DNA from: a virus
Direction: 5' to 3' (one strand)
DNA length: 39,938 bases
Virus record (IMG/VR): IMGVR_UViG_3300030085_003713
Span: 1-39,938 of that record
The translations under genes and the position numbers were made by a program. Positions 12,786 to 21,466 of this stretch are shown piece by piece. The first letter of the stretch is position 1; each line of letters opens with the position of its first letter. The notes beneath the pieces are model-generated. The model did not search any database, was not told the DNA's origin, and worked only from the letters and a program-made list of their open reading frames with translations.

Positions 12786-13697
12786 ATGATGGCAGATAGA
12801 ATGGACACATTATTTTATGGCGATGGACTCAGATGGTTTATGGGTGTAGTAGTTAGTACAGATGATCCATTGAGAATGGGTAGATGCAGAGTTCGTATAT
12901 TTGGTATTCATAACGAAGATGTCGATGAAGTACCAGAAGCATTATTGCCTTGGGCTAGTTGCGTTGTACCGACAACAGAAGATGGAGTTAGTGGTTTAGG
13001 CCGTTCACCTCAATTAAAACCAGGCGCAGAAGTATTTGGTATTTTTGGAGACTATACTCAGTCTCAACAACCTATTATTATAGGTTCAATACCTCATACT
13101 GAAATACCTACTGAACAACAGTTAGGGTTAGAATCTAATAATAGACTAGGTGAAGCTGAAACAGTACAGACCGTTAATAGAGAAGCAGTTGATAATGCAG
13201 TAGTACAGGCTCTTGATAACTCACCGTCAGGTGGAAGTATCGCAGATGCTGATACTTTGGTCGGTACATCTAATACAGAAAAGGCATATAATTTTTTTAT
13301 TGCAAATGGATATTCACCTATACAGGCCGCAGCTATATGCGGCAATCTCATAGTTGAATCAGGAATGGATCCTACAATTATATCTGGTGTTCCTGGAGAA
13401 AATTCATATGGTATAGCACAATGGAATCCAGCCGCTGGTCGTTTACAAATTTTACAATCATATGCAACAGATAATAATTTAGACTATACAAAATTACAAA
13501 CACAACTAATGTTTTTACATTGGGAGTTTAGTACAGAGTCACCTAGGTTTTATAGATACGCAACATTTAAACGCATGACTAATTTAGAAAACGCTACAAG
13601 GCATTTTACAGTAAATTATGAGAGACCTAGTATACCGCATCATGCCCGTAGATTAACAGAAGCAAGAGCAGTTTTGGAGACTTATAATGTCGATTGA
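12786..13697 (+). CDS. 5: Hub/spike base: gp5-type OB-fold domain fused to a tail lysozyme
   Basis: 303 residues. Residues about 12-105 (FMGVVVSTDDPLRMGRCRVRI, PWASCVVPTTED, LKPGAEVFGIFGD, PIIIGSIPH) are the gp5/VgrG OB-fold. After an acidic linker, residues about 160-303 form a phage tail-lysozyme domain: KAYNFFIANGYSPIQAAAICG, NLIVESGMDP (E191 the likely catalytic acid), YGIAQWNPAAGRL. This lysozyme type differs from the T4 gp5 lysozyme. Role: local peptidoglycan cleavage during injection. Starts at one of two adjacent ATGs; overlaps the amidase gene by 11 bases. Confidence 0.85.
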   Translation: MMADRMDTLFYGDGLRWFMGVVVSTDDPLRMGRCRVRIFGIHNEDVDEVPEALLPWASCVVPTTEDGVSGLGRSPQLKPGAEVFGIFGDYTQSQQPIIIGSIPHTEIPTEQQLGLESNNRLGEAETVQTVNREAVDNAVVQALDNSPSGGSIADADTLVGTSNTEKAYNFFIANGYSPIQAAAICGNLIVESGMDPTIISGVPGENSYGIAQWNPAAGRLQILQSYATDNNLDYTKLQTQLMFLHWEFSTESPRFYRYATFKRMTNLENATRHFTVNYERPSIPHHARRLTEARAVLETYNVD

Positions 13698-15138
13698 TAT
13701 TGCAGAATTAAACGCAACACTATTAACAGCTTTTAAAAACTCTAATTTTATTATTGTAGGAGAAAAAGCTTTACAAGCTGCGAATGCTACTAAGCTTGAA
13801 ACTGAGACTAAATTAGATAGTGACAAAGCTGAGATAGGCGGTCTTAAGAGCTTGACTAACACAGTTGTCGGTCCATCAGTTATGACATTTACAACTATCT
13901 TAGCTCCTACAAAGGTAAATGATTCAGACGATTCTGATATTAATTTAATTACAGGTAGTCGAACAGTCAATGCTAGATTGAATACAGTTATTGGATCAGG
14001 TACTCCTACAGCAGTAGGGGATGCTTTAAAAACAGTAACAAATACTAATGCGAGTGCATTTAGAGCTAACTTAGAAACAATTGCAGTAGATAGTGCAAAA
14101 GATGAAGTAACAAATATAGATGCAATTATTAATGACGGAGTAGATAATTCAGTTGGATTTAGTCAATCTATCAATAGCTATAATAATAATTTTAATAATC
14201 TCATTGGCTTTGGTGCCGTTACTCTTTTAGGTAACTTGATACTAAGTAACCAATCAGGTATTATACCAGTAATCGACAAAGTAGCTCCTACAATTACTCC
14301 TAGTAAAAAACAAAATATAATAGACTTATTATTAGCAGGTAGAAAAAGAGAAGCTATTGAAGACTTAGAAAAAGTAAGTAACAATTTTACTGCAACACAA
14401 ATAGAATCTGAACTTGAGCAAGTAGATATTAGTCAGTCTAGTGTAATAAATCGTGCTGCATCACCAGAAGTTGGAAAGAAAACAACGCCTGATTATATAA
14501 TAGGTCAAGACGAAAAGAATTGGAAAAACGAAGACACTAATACTGCCACTGGTGCATATAGCTTCACTTATGTCGGATCTAAAGAAGAACTAGTTGCTGA
14601 AATGAGGGAAGCTAATCGCGCGATTACAGAGTTCGTTGCACATTGGACTGCTACATTTACAAACCAAGATATAGGATCAGAAGAAGTACATGCTTGGCAT
14701 AAAGAAAGAGGCTTTTTGGGTATAGGATATCATTACGTTATTCGTAGAGATGGTAGACTACAGCGCGGTCGACCATTGAATAATGTTGGTGCACATTCTA
14801 AAGCATATAACCATAACAAATATTCTATTGGTATTACAATGGCAGGCGGATATAACTGCCCTATCGGTACACCGAATCCTGAAAGATTCCAATCAGCAGA
14901 TAGTTTGACTGCTGCTCAAATGAAAACGTTTGAGATGTTTGTTGCAGCATTTTATGATGTTTGGCCAGGTGGGCAAGCATGGGGACACAATGATACTTCT
15001 GATCAAGGCAAGATAGATCCTGGATTTGATGTACAAGAATACGTATTTAATAAGTTTGGAAAGAAAAATGTGTATACAGATGGAACACTTCCTGAGTCAG
15101 CTATGCACCCAACAGAATTACAGGCGGCAAGATCATGA
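13687..15138 (+). CDS. Tail-associated N-acetylmuramoyl-L-alanine amidase (Amidase_2)
   Basis: 483 residues. The first ~290 are Thr/Asn/Asp-rich, low in motifs and probably a structural arm. Residues about 310-450 are an Amidase_2 domain of the T7-lysozyme/AmpD type: EFVAHWTAT (H319), GIGYHYVIRRDGRL, GITMAGGYNCP, WGHNDTSDQGKIDPGFD (H434, K442, D444). H319, H434 and D444 are the expected zinc ligands, with Asp as in AmpD. It cuts the amide bond between muramic acid and the stem peptide. It is embedded between the two parts of the spike (ATGA coupling to the next gene), so it is probably a virion enzyme rather than a free endolysin. Confidence 0.85.
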   Translation: MSIDIAELNATLLTAFKNSNFIIVGEKALQAANATKLETETKLDSDKAEIGGLKSLTNTVVGPSVMTFTTILAPTKVNDSDDSDINLITGSRTVNARLNTVIGSGTPTAVGDALKTVTNTNASAFRANLETIAVDSAKDEVTNIDAIINDGVDNSVGFSQSINSYNNNFNNLIGFGAVTLLGNLILSNQSGIIPVIDKVAPTITPSKKQNIIDLLLAGRKREAIEDLEKVSNNFTATQIESELEQVDISQSSVINRAASPEVGKKTTPDYIIGQDEKNWKNEDTNTATGAYSFTYVGSKEELVAEMREANRAITEFVAHWTATFTNQDIGSEEVHAWHKERGFLGIGYHYVIRRDGRLQRGRPLNNVGAHSKAYNHNKYSIGITMAGGYNCPIGTPNPERFQSADSLTAAQMKTFEMFVAAFYDVWPGGQAWGHNDTSDQGKIDPGFDVQEYVFNKFGKKNVYTDGTLPESAMHPTELQAARS

Positions 15139-17126
15139 CAACACAAAACGATGACTATCAGGATCGTATACGAAGATTTGGAAAAGGATTTACTGATGGA
15201 CAAGGTAAATCTAAAACTGCATTTGGTGATGCAAGTGGACAATATCCTCGTACAAAAAACTGGTATCAATCATCTATAAACGAAGCTGCTAGAGGTGGAG
15301 AAGGCCAAGAACTTACGATCGGAGGTGCAACTAAAGGCATAGACCTTGATATAGGAGAACGAGCATCTTCACAATATGGTATGGCTGATGTTCGTGAAAC
15401 AGCATCTGGACATGTAATAGAATTAAATGATACTCCAGCTGGAGAGCGAATACTATTCAAGCATAAGACCGGTGCTGGTATTGAAATGCGTCCAGATGGT
15501 TCTGTGCTTGTAGTAACATCAAGGAATAAAGTAGAGGTTACTCATGGTGATAACACAGTAATTGTAGAAGGTGAAGCAAACCTAACCTACAAAGGTAATT
15601 TAAATCTTAATGTAACGGGTGATTTTAATGTTAATTGTAGAGACTATAATGTCCATGCTCGAGGCAGTAAAACAGAGCAGATCGACAATAATTCGAAGAC
15701 GTCTGTATTTGGAAATTATGGTAATTCGGTTTCAGGTTCGTTTTTACAAAGTGTTGCAGGCAATACTACGAACCTTACTTTGGGTACGCAAACTCTTGTC
15801 ACAAAAGGGGATCTGGTAGTAGCAACCGAAGGTTCACAAGAAATAGTATCTAAGGGACGAAGTATATTCACATCAGAAGAACAAATTAATCTGTCTTCGC
15901 CTGATATTAATATTGTGGCAACAGACATTGCAGTTGCCGGTAATAGAGGTACAATCGGTGGAGGTACTACAGTACATTACGGATCTTCATTCCATGGTAA
16001 TCTTAAAGGTACTGCAGATCATGCAGTTACCGCCGGTAGCTTAGGAGGCGGAGCTTCAATTAGTATATACAATTCAGTTGGCGATTTATTAGTAGATGGA
16101 AGTGGTGGAGGAGGTAGTGGATCTGGTAGCATTACTCATACATCTACCGCAAATCCAACTGAAGGCATGACTAATTCTTATCTCACTGTAGGAGATCGTG
16201 GCATACGTAAAATTCATATTGATGTTAATGACTATCTAAAAAATCAACTTCTTTTACGAGACTTTAGTGTAGAAGACGTAAGATCTAAAATGAGAGAAAA
16301 ATCTATTCGTGATATGGCTGAATTTACAGCACACCAAGTTTCTAAAAATAAATTAAACTCATCATTTGCACAGACATCTCCAGGATCATATGGAAGAATA
16401 CGTTCAACATCTGCTCCTCAACCACAAAGACCAGTAAATCCTATAGGTGAAATAAAAGGTATTACGAGAGTACAAACATTTAAGACTACAAGAGGTAAAG
16501 CAAAATATGATATTATACCTCCGGCTGAATATCTTACAAATATCAATGGAGTAATAACTCCTAAGACACAAATTAATTATGGTACATCCATGGGTAAATT
16601 TATAGGTGGTAATGATACCGGTGATTTTAATAAAGTTGATGATAAAAATCAATTAGCAAAGAATTATTTTATTCATTCCGAGCTTATTAAAACTGTCACA
16701 TCATCTGGTCCACATCCTACTGCATTTGAAAATTATAGATTAGAAGTCGTTGAAGGATTCTATGCAAAAGAATTATACGGAATAGGAGCTCCAGGTAAAC
16801 TAGAAGATGAAACATTAACTGGTGATGGGATATTAGATTTAAGAACAAAGGGCAGAGCAGTAGTATATGAATTAGTTGATAAAGAAGGTAAAATAGATTT
16901 AGATGCTACTTATGATTTGGCCGCAGCTTGGGCTGAAGTAGGCTACTTTGATAAGCTTACACTAGATTATGACGTGTATGATCCAAGCGGAGTATTAAAT
17001 GCACAACTCATTGTTGAAACACCAAACATCACATCGTTCAACGATATACTGTTTAAACGTAAAATAACAACTACCTTTAATAATACAGTGCAATCTAATG
17101 ATGCATTAGTCGAAATAAAGTTATAA
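15135..17126 (+). CDS. Spike needle: gp5 C-terminal beta-helix with an extra C-terminal domain
   Basis: 663 residues. The N-terminal part carries the end of a VgrG/gp5-like module (GHVIELNDTPAGERILFKHKTGAGIEM) and then a beta-helix with alternating V/G/N repeats (VTHGDNTVIVEGEAN, NLNVTGDFNVN, residues about 110-300), as in gp5C. Near residue 323 a glycine/serine linker (GSGGGGSGSGS) leads into about 330 further residues that T4 gp5 lacks, including YRLEVVEGFY, DLRTKGRAVVYELVD and FDKLTLDYDVYD. Similar tails exist in cyanophage gp5, unassigned. The piece is a separate gene rather than a cleaved half of one gp5 polypeptide. Confidence 0.85.
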   Translation: MTTQNDDYQDRIRRFGKGFTDGQGKSKTAFGDASGQYPRTKNWYQSSINEAARGGEGQELTIGGATKGIDLDIGERASSQYGMADVRETASGHVIELNDTPAGERILFKHKTGAGIEMRPDGSVLVVTSRNKVEVTHGDNTVIVEGEANLTYKGNLNLNVTGDFNVNCRDYNVHARGSKTEQIDNNSKTSVFGNYGNSVSGSFLQSVAGNTTNLTLGTQTLVTKGDLVVATEGSQEIVSKGRSIFTSEEQINLSSPDINIVATDIAVAGNRGTIGGGTTVHYGSSFHGNLKGTADHAVTAGSLGGGASISIYNSVGDLLVDGSGGGGSGSGSITHTSTANPTEGMTNSYLTVGDRGIRKIHIDVNDYLKNQLLLRDFSVEDVRSKMREKSIRDMAEFTAHQVSKNKLNSSFAQTSPGSYGRIRSTSAPQPQRPVNPIGEIKGITRVQTFKTTRGKAKYDIIPPAEYLTNINGVITPKTQINYGTSMGKFIGGNDTGDFNKVDDKNQLAKNYFIHSELIKTVTSSGPHPTAFENYRLEVVEGFYAKELYGIGAPGKLEDETLTGDGILDLRTKGRAVVYELVDKEGKIDLDATYDLAAAWAEVGYFDKLTLDYDVYDPSGVLNAQLIVETPNITSFNDILFKRKITTTFNNTVQSNDALVEIKL

Positions 17127-17129
17127 ATA
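17122..17129 (+). promoter_or_regulatory. Late promoter box TATAAATA before gp25
   Basis: The box includes the TAA stop of the needle gene and lies about 18 bases before the gp25 ATG, so transcripts would start close to the ribosome binding site. Likely drives gp25, gp6 and the following gene. Confidence 0.65.
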
Positions 17130-17147
17130 GATGAAAAAGGTTGAGAT

Positions 17148-17585
17148 ATGGCACGAGTAAGATCATTTGAAGACGGTAATCTGAACAGTACTATTCGTAC
17201 ATCTAGATTACAAAACTTCTCTGATATTGACTTGCTTTTTGATAAAAAGCCAAGTGGTGACATATACAAAAAAACTGATGCGGCAGCAGTAAAGCAATCA
17301 GTTAAAAATATTATATCAACTAATCTATTAGAGAAACCATTCTTAAGTGATTATGGTGCTAATATAACAGGTATGTTATTTGAACTTGCACAAGGTGGTG
17401 CAACCTTTAGAATAAAAGAACAAATTAAAAACTCATTATTTAAATACGAGCCGAGAGCAGAAATATTAGACATAGATTGTAGACCTATGGAAGATGAAAA
17501 TTCTTTGTATGTTCAGGTTGTATTCACAGTGGTAAGTACGCGAGAAGAAGTGAGCGTTGAAACCACGCTATCGAGGTTAAGGTAA
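17148..17585 (+). CDS. 25: Baseplate wedge subunit gp25
   Basis: 145 residues (T4 gp25: 132). The GPW/gp25 family core is clear: FSDIDLLFDKK, VKQSVKNIISTNLLEKPF, YGANITGMLFELA and RAEILDIDCRPMED. Gp25 joins the wedge to the sheath and is the conserved sheath initiator of contractile tails. It precedes gp6 directly, in the usual order. Confidence 0.95.
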   Translation: MARVRSFEDGNLNSTIRTSRLQNFSDIDLLFDKKPSGDIYKKTDAAAVKQSVKNIISTNLLEKPFLSDYGANITGMLFELAQGGATFRIKEQIKNSLFKYEPRAEILDIDCRPMEDENSLYVQVVFTVVSTREEVSVETTLSRLR

Positions 17586-19409
17586 ATGACAACAACTATT
17601 ACATCTACAGAATTAGACTTTAATGCAATTAAGAATAATCTAAAAGCATCTCTTGCTAATAGTACAGAGTTTGCAGATTATAACTTTGAAGGATCGGGAT
17701 TATCTAATCTTCTCGATGTGTTAGCAACTAACACTCATATGAATGCATTAGTAGCAAACATGGCACTCAATGAATCATACTTAACAACTGCGCAATTGAG
17801 ATCATCTGTTGTATCTCTTGCCGAAGGTATCGGTTATATTCCGTCTTCGAAGGTTGCAGCACAAGCAACTGTAAATTTAAGTATTAATACTGGCGCTTTG
17901 GCCGGTCGACCACAAATTGTTACATTACCTCGAGGCACTAAATTCAATTCAACTGTTAATGATGTAAATTATACATTTGAAACTATTGCTACAGTAACAG
18001 CCGAAGATGACGGCTTCGGTTTATATCAATTTAAAACAGTTGATGGTGATACTAATATTGTAATCAAAGAAGGAGTATCCACGACTAAAACTTTCTTTGT
18101 AACAGAAAACTCAATAGATTCTGTATATGTTATACCAGATCCTGATATTGATATTACAACAGCTGTTGTTGAGGTATTTGATGACGCAACATCATCATTC
18201 TTCGAAACTTATATTAATTTAAAAGATGCAGATACAATTGATGATACTACTAAACTGTATATTTTACGAGAAGCTCCGAATGGATTCTTTGAATTATCTT
18301 TTGGTGATGGAAACACATTAGGTAAAGCTCCATCAGCAGGTAATAAGATTGTTATTAATTATTTGTCTACTAGTGGACCTGATGCTAATACAGCTGATAA
18401 TTTTAGTCCTGTTAATCAAGTTACAGTTTTATCAAACAATTATACTCTATCAGTAACTACTAATACAAAAGCACAAGCTGGTTCTTTATTAGAAACAGTT
18501 GACTCTATTCGTAAAAATGCACCATTCTCTTATGCTTCTCAAAACCGTATGGTTACAGCGGCTGATTATAGTACATTAATAAAAAGAAATTTTGGTCATC
18601 TTATAAAAGATATACAAGCATTTGGTGGCGAAGATGCATTAAAACCAGAATTTGGAACAGTTTTTATTTCGATAGAATTTAAGAGTACATTAACACAAGC
18701 TGTTGTAGATGCAGCAAAAGCTGATATTCTTTCTCTTGCTAAACAGTTATCGGTTATCTCATTTAATCTAAAATTCGTAGATCCGGATAAAACATTTATT
18801 GAGTCACAAGTCTTATTTCAATTTAATCCTAAATTCACATCGTCATCTCTTCAAGAGATTCAGGACCGTGTTGAAACATCGGTTAGAAATTACTTTGCAA
18901 ATAACACAGGACTATTTGGCCAATCATTCCGTAGATCTAATTTGCTCACTGAAGTTGATGCGGTATCTACTGCGGTTCTTTCGTCACGTGCATCATTATT
19001 GATGCAAAAACGTTACATACCAACATTAGGATCTAATGATTCAGTAGAGCTAAGATATGTTGCAGCAATTTCAGAACCTGAAGAAGAATCATTTGTTATT
19101 ACATCAAGTGGATTTTTTCATAAAGGTACACCATGTGTAATAAGAAATAAACTAAATGATTATAAACTACAATTAATTAGTACGGATGATAATTCAATAC
19201 TCGTTGATAATGTGGGTAGTTATGCTCCATCTACAGGAATAGTAAATCTCGTAGGACTTCAAGTTGATAGTATTATCGGTGGCGCCTCATACATTCAGAT
19301 TAAAGCAGTACCTGCTAATCAATCAGCAATCGATCCAGCTCGTAGTGATTTAATTGTTTACGACGATGGACCATCATTTGTTCAGGGTCTAGTAACAACG
19401 GCAAGCTAA
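17586..19409 (+). CDS. 6: Baseplate wedge subunit gp6
   Basis: 607 residues (T4 gp6: 660). NLLDVLATNTHMNALVANMALNESYL, LAEGIGYIPSS, FELSFGDGNTLGKAP and APFSYASQNRMVTAADYSTLIK are the gp6/baseplate J-type signatures. The C-terminal part is beta-rich. Gp6 dimers make the ring that ties the six wedges together and switches at contraction. It follows gp25 without a gap and leads into the gp7-position gene. Confidence 0.95.
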   Translation: MTTTITSTELDFNAIKNNLKASLANSTEFADYNFEGSGLSNLLDVLATNTHMNALVANMALNESYLTTAQLRSSVVSLAEGIGYIPSSKVAAQATVNLSINTGALAGRPQIVTLPRGTKFNSTVNDVNYTFETIATVTAEDDGFGLYQFKTVDGDTNIVIKEGVSTTKTFFVTENSIDSVYVIPDPDIDITTAVVEVFDDATSSFFETYINLKDADTIDDTTKLYILREAPNGFFELSFGDGNTLGKAPSAGNKIVINYLSTSGPDANTADNFSPVNQVTVLSNNYTLSVTTNTKAQAGSLLETVDSIRKNAPFSYASQNRMVTAADYSTLIKRNFGHLIKDIQAFGGEDALKPEFGTVFISIEFKSTLTQAVVDAAKADILSLAKQLSVISFNLKFVDPDKTFIESQVLFQFNPKFTSSSLQEIQDRVETSVRNYFANNTGLFGQSFRRSNLLTEVDAVSTAVLSSRASLLMQKRYIPTLGSNDSVELRYVAAISEPEEESFVITSSGFFHKGTPCVIRNKLNDYKLQLISTDDNSILVDNVGSYAPSTGIVNLVGLQVDSIIGGASYIQIKAVPANQSAIDPARSDLIVYDDGPSFVQGLVTTAS

Positions 19410-19410
19410 T

Positions 19411-20418
19411 ATGAGTAACTTAGATAAAACATTACGAGATATAAACCGACGCGCGATATCGGTAAATGAAAAGAAGAACATTGATAATGTTCTCCCTGAA
19501 TATTTTCATGACGAGTATCCAAAGTTTAGTAAGTTTATTGAAGAATATTATCATTTTCATGATAGCGATGATTCACCAGCTAAGTTAGTTGATGACCTAT
19601 TTCTCAATAGAGATATTAGACAAGTAGATATAGATTTATTATCATTTATTGAAGACGAATTACTTTTAGGTCAACAATATTTTGAAGGATTTCAAAACAA
19701 AAGAGCTGCGGCAAACTATTCAAGTACGTTGTACAAATCAAAAGGTACTAAGTATAGTATTCAACAATTCTTTAGAGTTTTTTATAATATTCCGGTTGAA
19801 GTAGAATACACAAAAGAAAATGTTTTTATTGTAGGTAATGTACATGATTTAGAACAAGAGAAAGCAAATCAAAACGCTGGCATTACACCATATGCACCAG
19901 TGATAAATATTTCTGCATCTAAGATTGGTCCTGACTCACGTAGATTTCTTACTAACGATAGACTATATCAGCAATATGCTTTGCTTATTAAAACTGCCTT
20001 ACCATTAGAAACATGGAAAGACATATACAAATTATTTGTACATCCAGCAGGCATGTTTCTTGGTGCTGAAGTTCAAATTATTAGTGAAGTACTAAACCCA
20101 TATGTTGGAATGCCGGATGGTATTGCGGATTCTTCATTCCCAATAACAGAAGGTACTGCTGTTGCTGCAATGGATCCTATACAACTTTCTTACGCTGTAT
20201 TTCAGGATGTTGGACAATCATATACAACAGTTCCTTATCAATTAGGGCAGCTTGCAGGATTCACAATGTTTCAACTAGGACAAACATTTGATGCGTTAGT
20301 AGATATGCTTGATCCTGGTTCACAAACATTTGATGAAGATAGTGCAATTGGTGATAGTTCATATCCAAGGTTCGATATTGCTGAGACAATGATTAATTTC
20401 AGTACAGATCATTTTTGA
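19411..20418 (+). CDS. Baseplate/virion structural protein in the gp7 position
   Basis: 335 residues. The N-terminal half (LPEYFHDEYPKFSKFIEEYYHF, DIDLLSFIEDELLLGQQYFEGF, YSSTLYKSKGTKYSIQQFFRVF) is a conserved block that in marine T4-like phages follows gp6, often as the start of a much longer protein. It sits where T4 carries the 1032-residue gp7, but is only a third of that size and I see no gp7-specific match. C-terminal repeats of VGQSYTTVPYQLGQLAGF and FQLGQTFDALVDM look like short structural repeats. Baseplate wedge component is the best inference. Confidence 0.75.
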   Translation: MSNLDKTLRDINRRAISVNEKKNIDNVLPEYFHDEYPKFSKFIEEYYHFHDSDDSPAKLVDDLFLNRDIRQVDIDLLSFIEDELLLGQQYFEGFQNKRAAANYSSTLYKSKGTKYSIQQFFRVFYNIPVEVEYTKENVFIVGNVHDLEQEKANQNAGITPYAPVINISASKIGPDSRRFLTNDRLYQQYALLIKTALPLETWKDIYKLFVHPAGMFLGAEVQIISEVLNPYVGMPDGIADSSFPITEGTAVAAMDPIQLSYAVFQDVGQSYTTVPYQLGQLAGFTMFQLGQTFDALVDMLDPGSQTFDEDSAIGDSSYPRFDIAETMINFSTDHF

Positions 20419-20431
20419 TCCGAAAAAAATG

Positions 20432-20439
20432 TATAAATA
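20432..20439 (+). promoter_or_regulatory. Late promoter box TATAAATA
   Basis: TATAAATAGTGG in the short gap after the gp7-position gene, about 28 bases before the ATG of the fibre-like protein. Likely drives the gp8 and appendage genes. Confidence 0.75.
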
Positions 20440-20466
20440 GTGGTAACTAATTTAAAGAGATAAAAC

Positions 20467-21456
20467 ATGGCTAGACAAAATATTAATACTGGTACAACCG
20501 CTAATGACGGTACAGGTGACTCATTACGCCAGGCAGGTAATAAGATAAATCAAAATTTCCAAGAATTATATACTATGCTTGGTGACAGCGACGTAATATC
20601 GCCGTATCTAATTATCGATTCTGATGCTATTATTTTTAATGGAGATAGTATTAATGTTCATAAAACTCATTTAAAAGTAGTTGATCCTACTCAGACTAAT
20701 GTTATTACTTTTCCAGATTCAAGTGGTACAGTATCATTAACAGGTAGTACTCAAACGTTAACGAATAAAAGTCTTGACTCTGCGGAACTAAAATTTCCTT
20801 CAATTAAAGATAATGATTCTAGTCATAACTATGAAATTGTTCCAGGTGCATTAACAGCAAATCAAAAATTATTCATGCCAGCTTTGACTGATAGTGATTC
20901 ATTTGTATTTGCAAAAACAGCTCAAACTTTAACTAATAAAACATTAGATTCTGCTACAGCAAATAATGTTAAAGTAAATAAAGTACTCGATACAAATGGA
21001 GCAACTATAAATCAATATACAACAGTAGCTAGTGCAGTTAATTTTATAGATGTTAATAATGAAGCAACTGGTAATCCTCCAGCAATAAATGCTAATGGAT
21101 CTGATACAAATGTAACTTTACAATTAGCTGCTAAAGGAACAGGTGGTATAGAGCTTCATTCTCGTATGATTGCCAATAGTGAAACTTTAACACAAGGTCA
21201 ATTAACAGCTGATCCAGCAGTCGATCTAGGTGTACCACTTACAATTTTTAATTCCGCTGTAGCTAAAAATGCTACTCTTGCAAACGGAGCTCAAGTAGGA
21301 GAAATAAAATATTTTGTTAATAGAGGCGCTGGTACAATAACACTAACGCCCGGAAGTTTAGCCAGTGGTACAAGTGTTAGCTTCACAGAGCACGATGCCG
21401 GATTTATGATATGGACCGGCGTGAATTGGCACTTAGCATCGAAAACTCAGGCTTAA
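20467..21456 (+). CDS. Fibre-like virion protein with repeated QTLTNK motifs
   Basis: 329 residues. The N-terminus ARQNINTGTTANDGTGDSLR..GNKINQNFQELY is a motif that recurs in marine-phage tail fibre/structural proteins, probably an attachment domain. Two copies of QTLTNK(S/T)LDSA (residues about 97 and 155) mark fibre-type repeats. The C-terminal part (GEIKYFVNRGAGTITLTPG, FMIWTGVNWHL) resembles a small beta tip. Placed between the gp7-position gene and gp8, it may be a short fibre or wedge-attached pin. Receptor contact is inference. Confidence 0.7.
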   Translation: MARQNINTGTTANDGTGDSLRQAGNKINQNFQELYTMLGDSDVISPYLIIDSDAIIFNGDSINVHKTHLKVVDPTQTNVITFPDSSGTVSLTGSTQTLTNKSLDSAELKFPSIKDNDSSHNYEIVPGALTANQKLFMPALTDSDSFVFAKTAQTLTNKTLDSATANNVKVNKVLDTNGATINQYTTVASAVNFIDVNNEATGNPPAINANGSDTNVTLQLAAKGTGGIELHSRMIANSETLTQGQLTADPAVDLGVPLTIFNSAVAKNATLANGAQVGEIKYFVNRGAGTITLTPGSLASGTSVSFTEHDAGFMIWTGVNWHLASKTQA

Positions 21457-21466
21457 GGATAGATAA

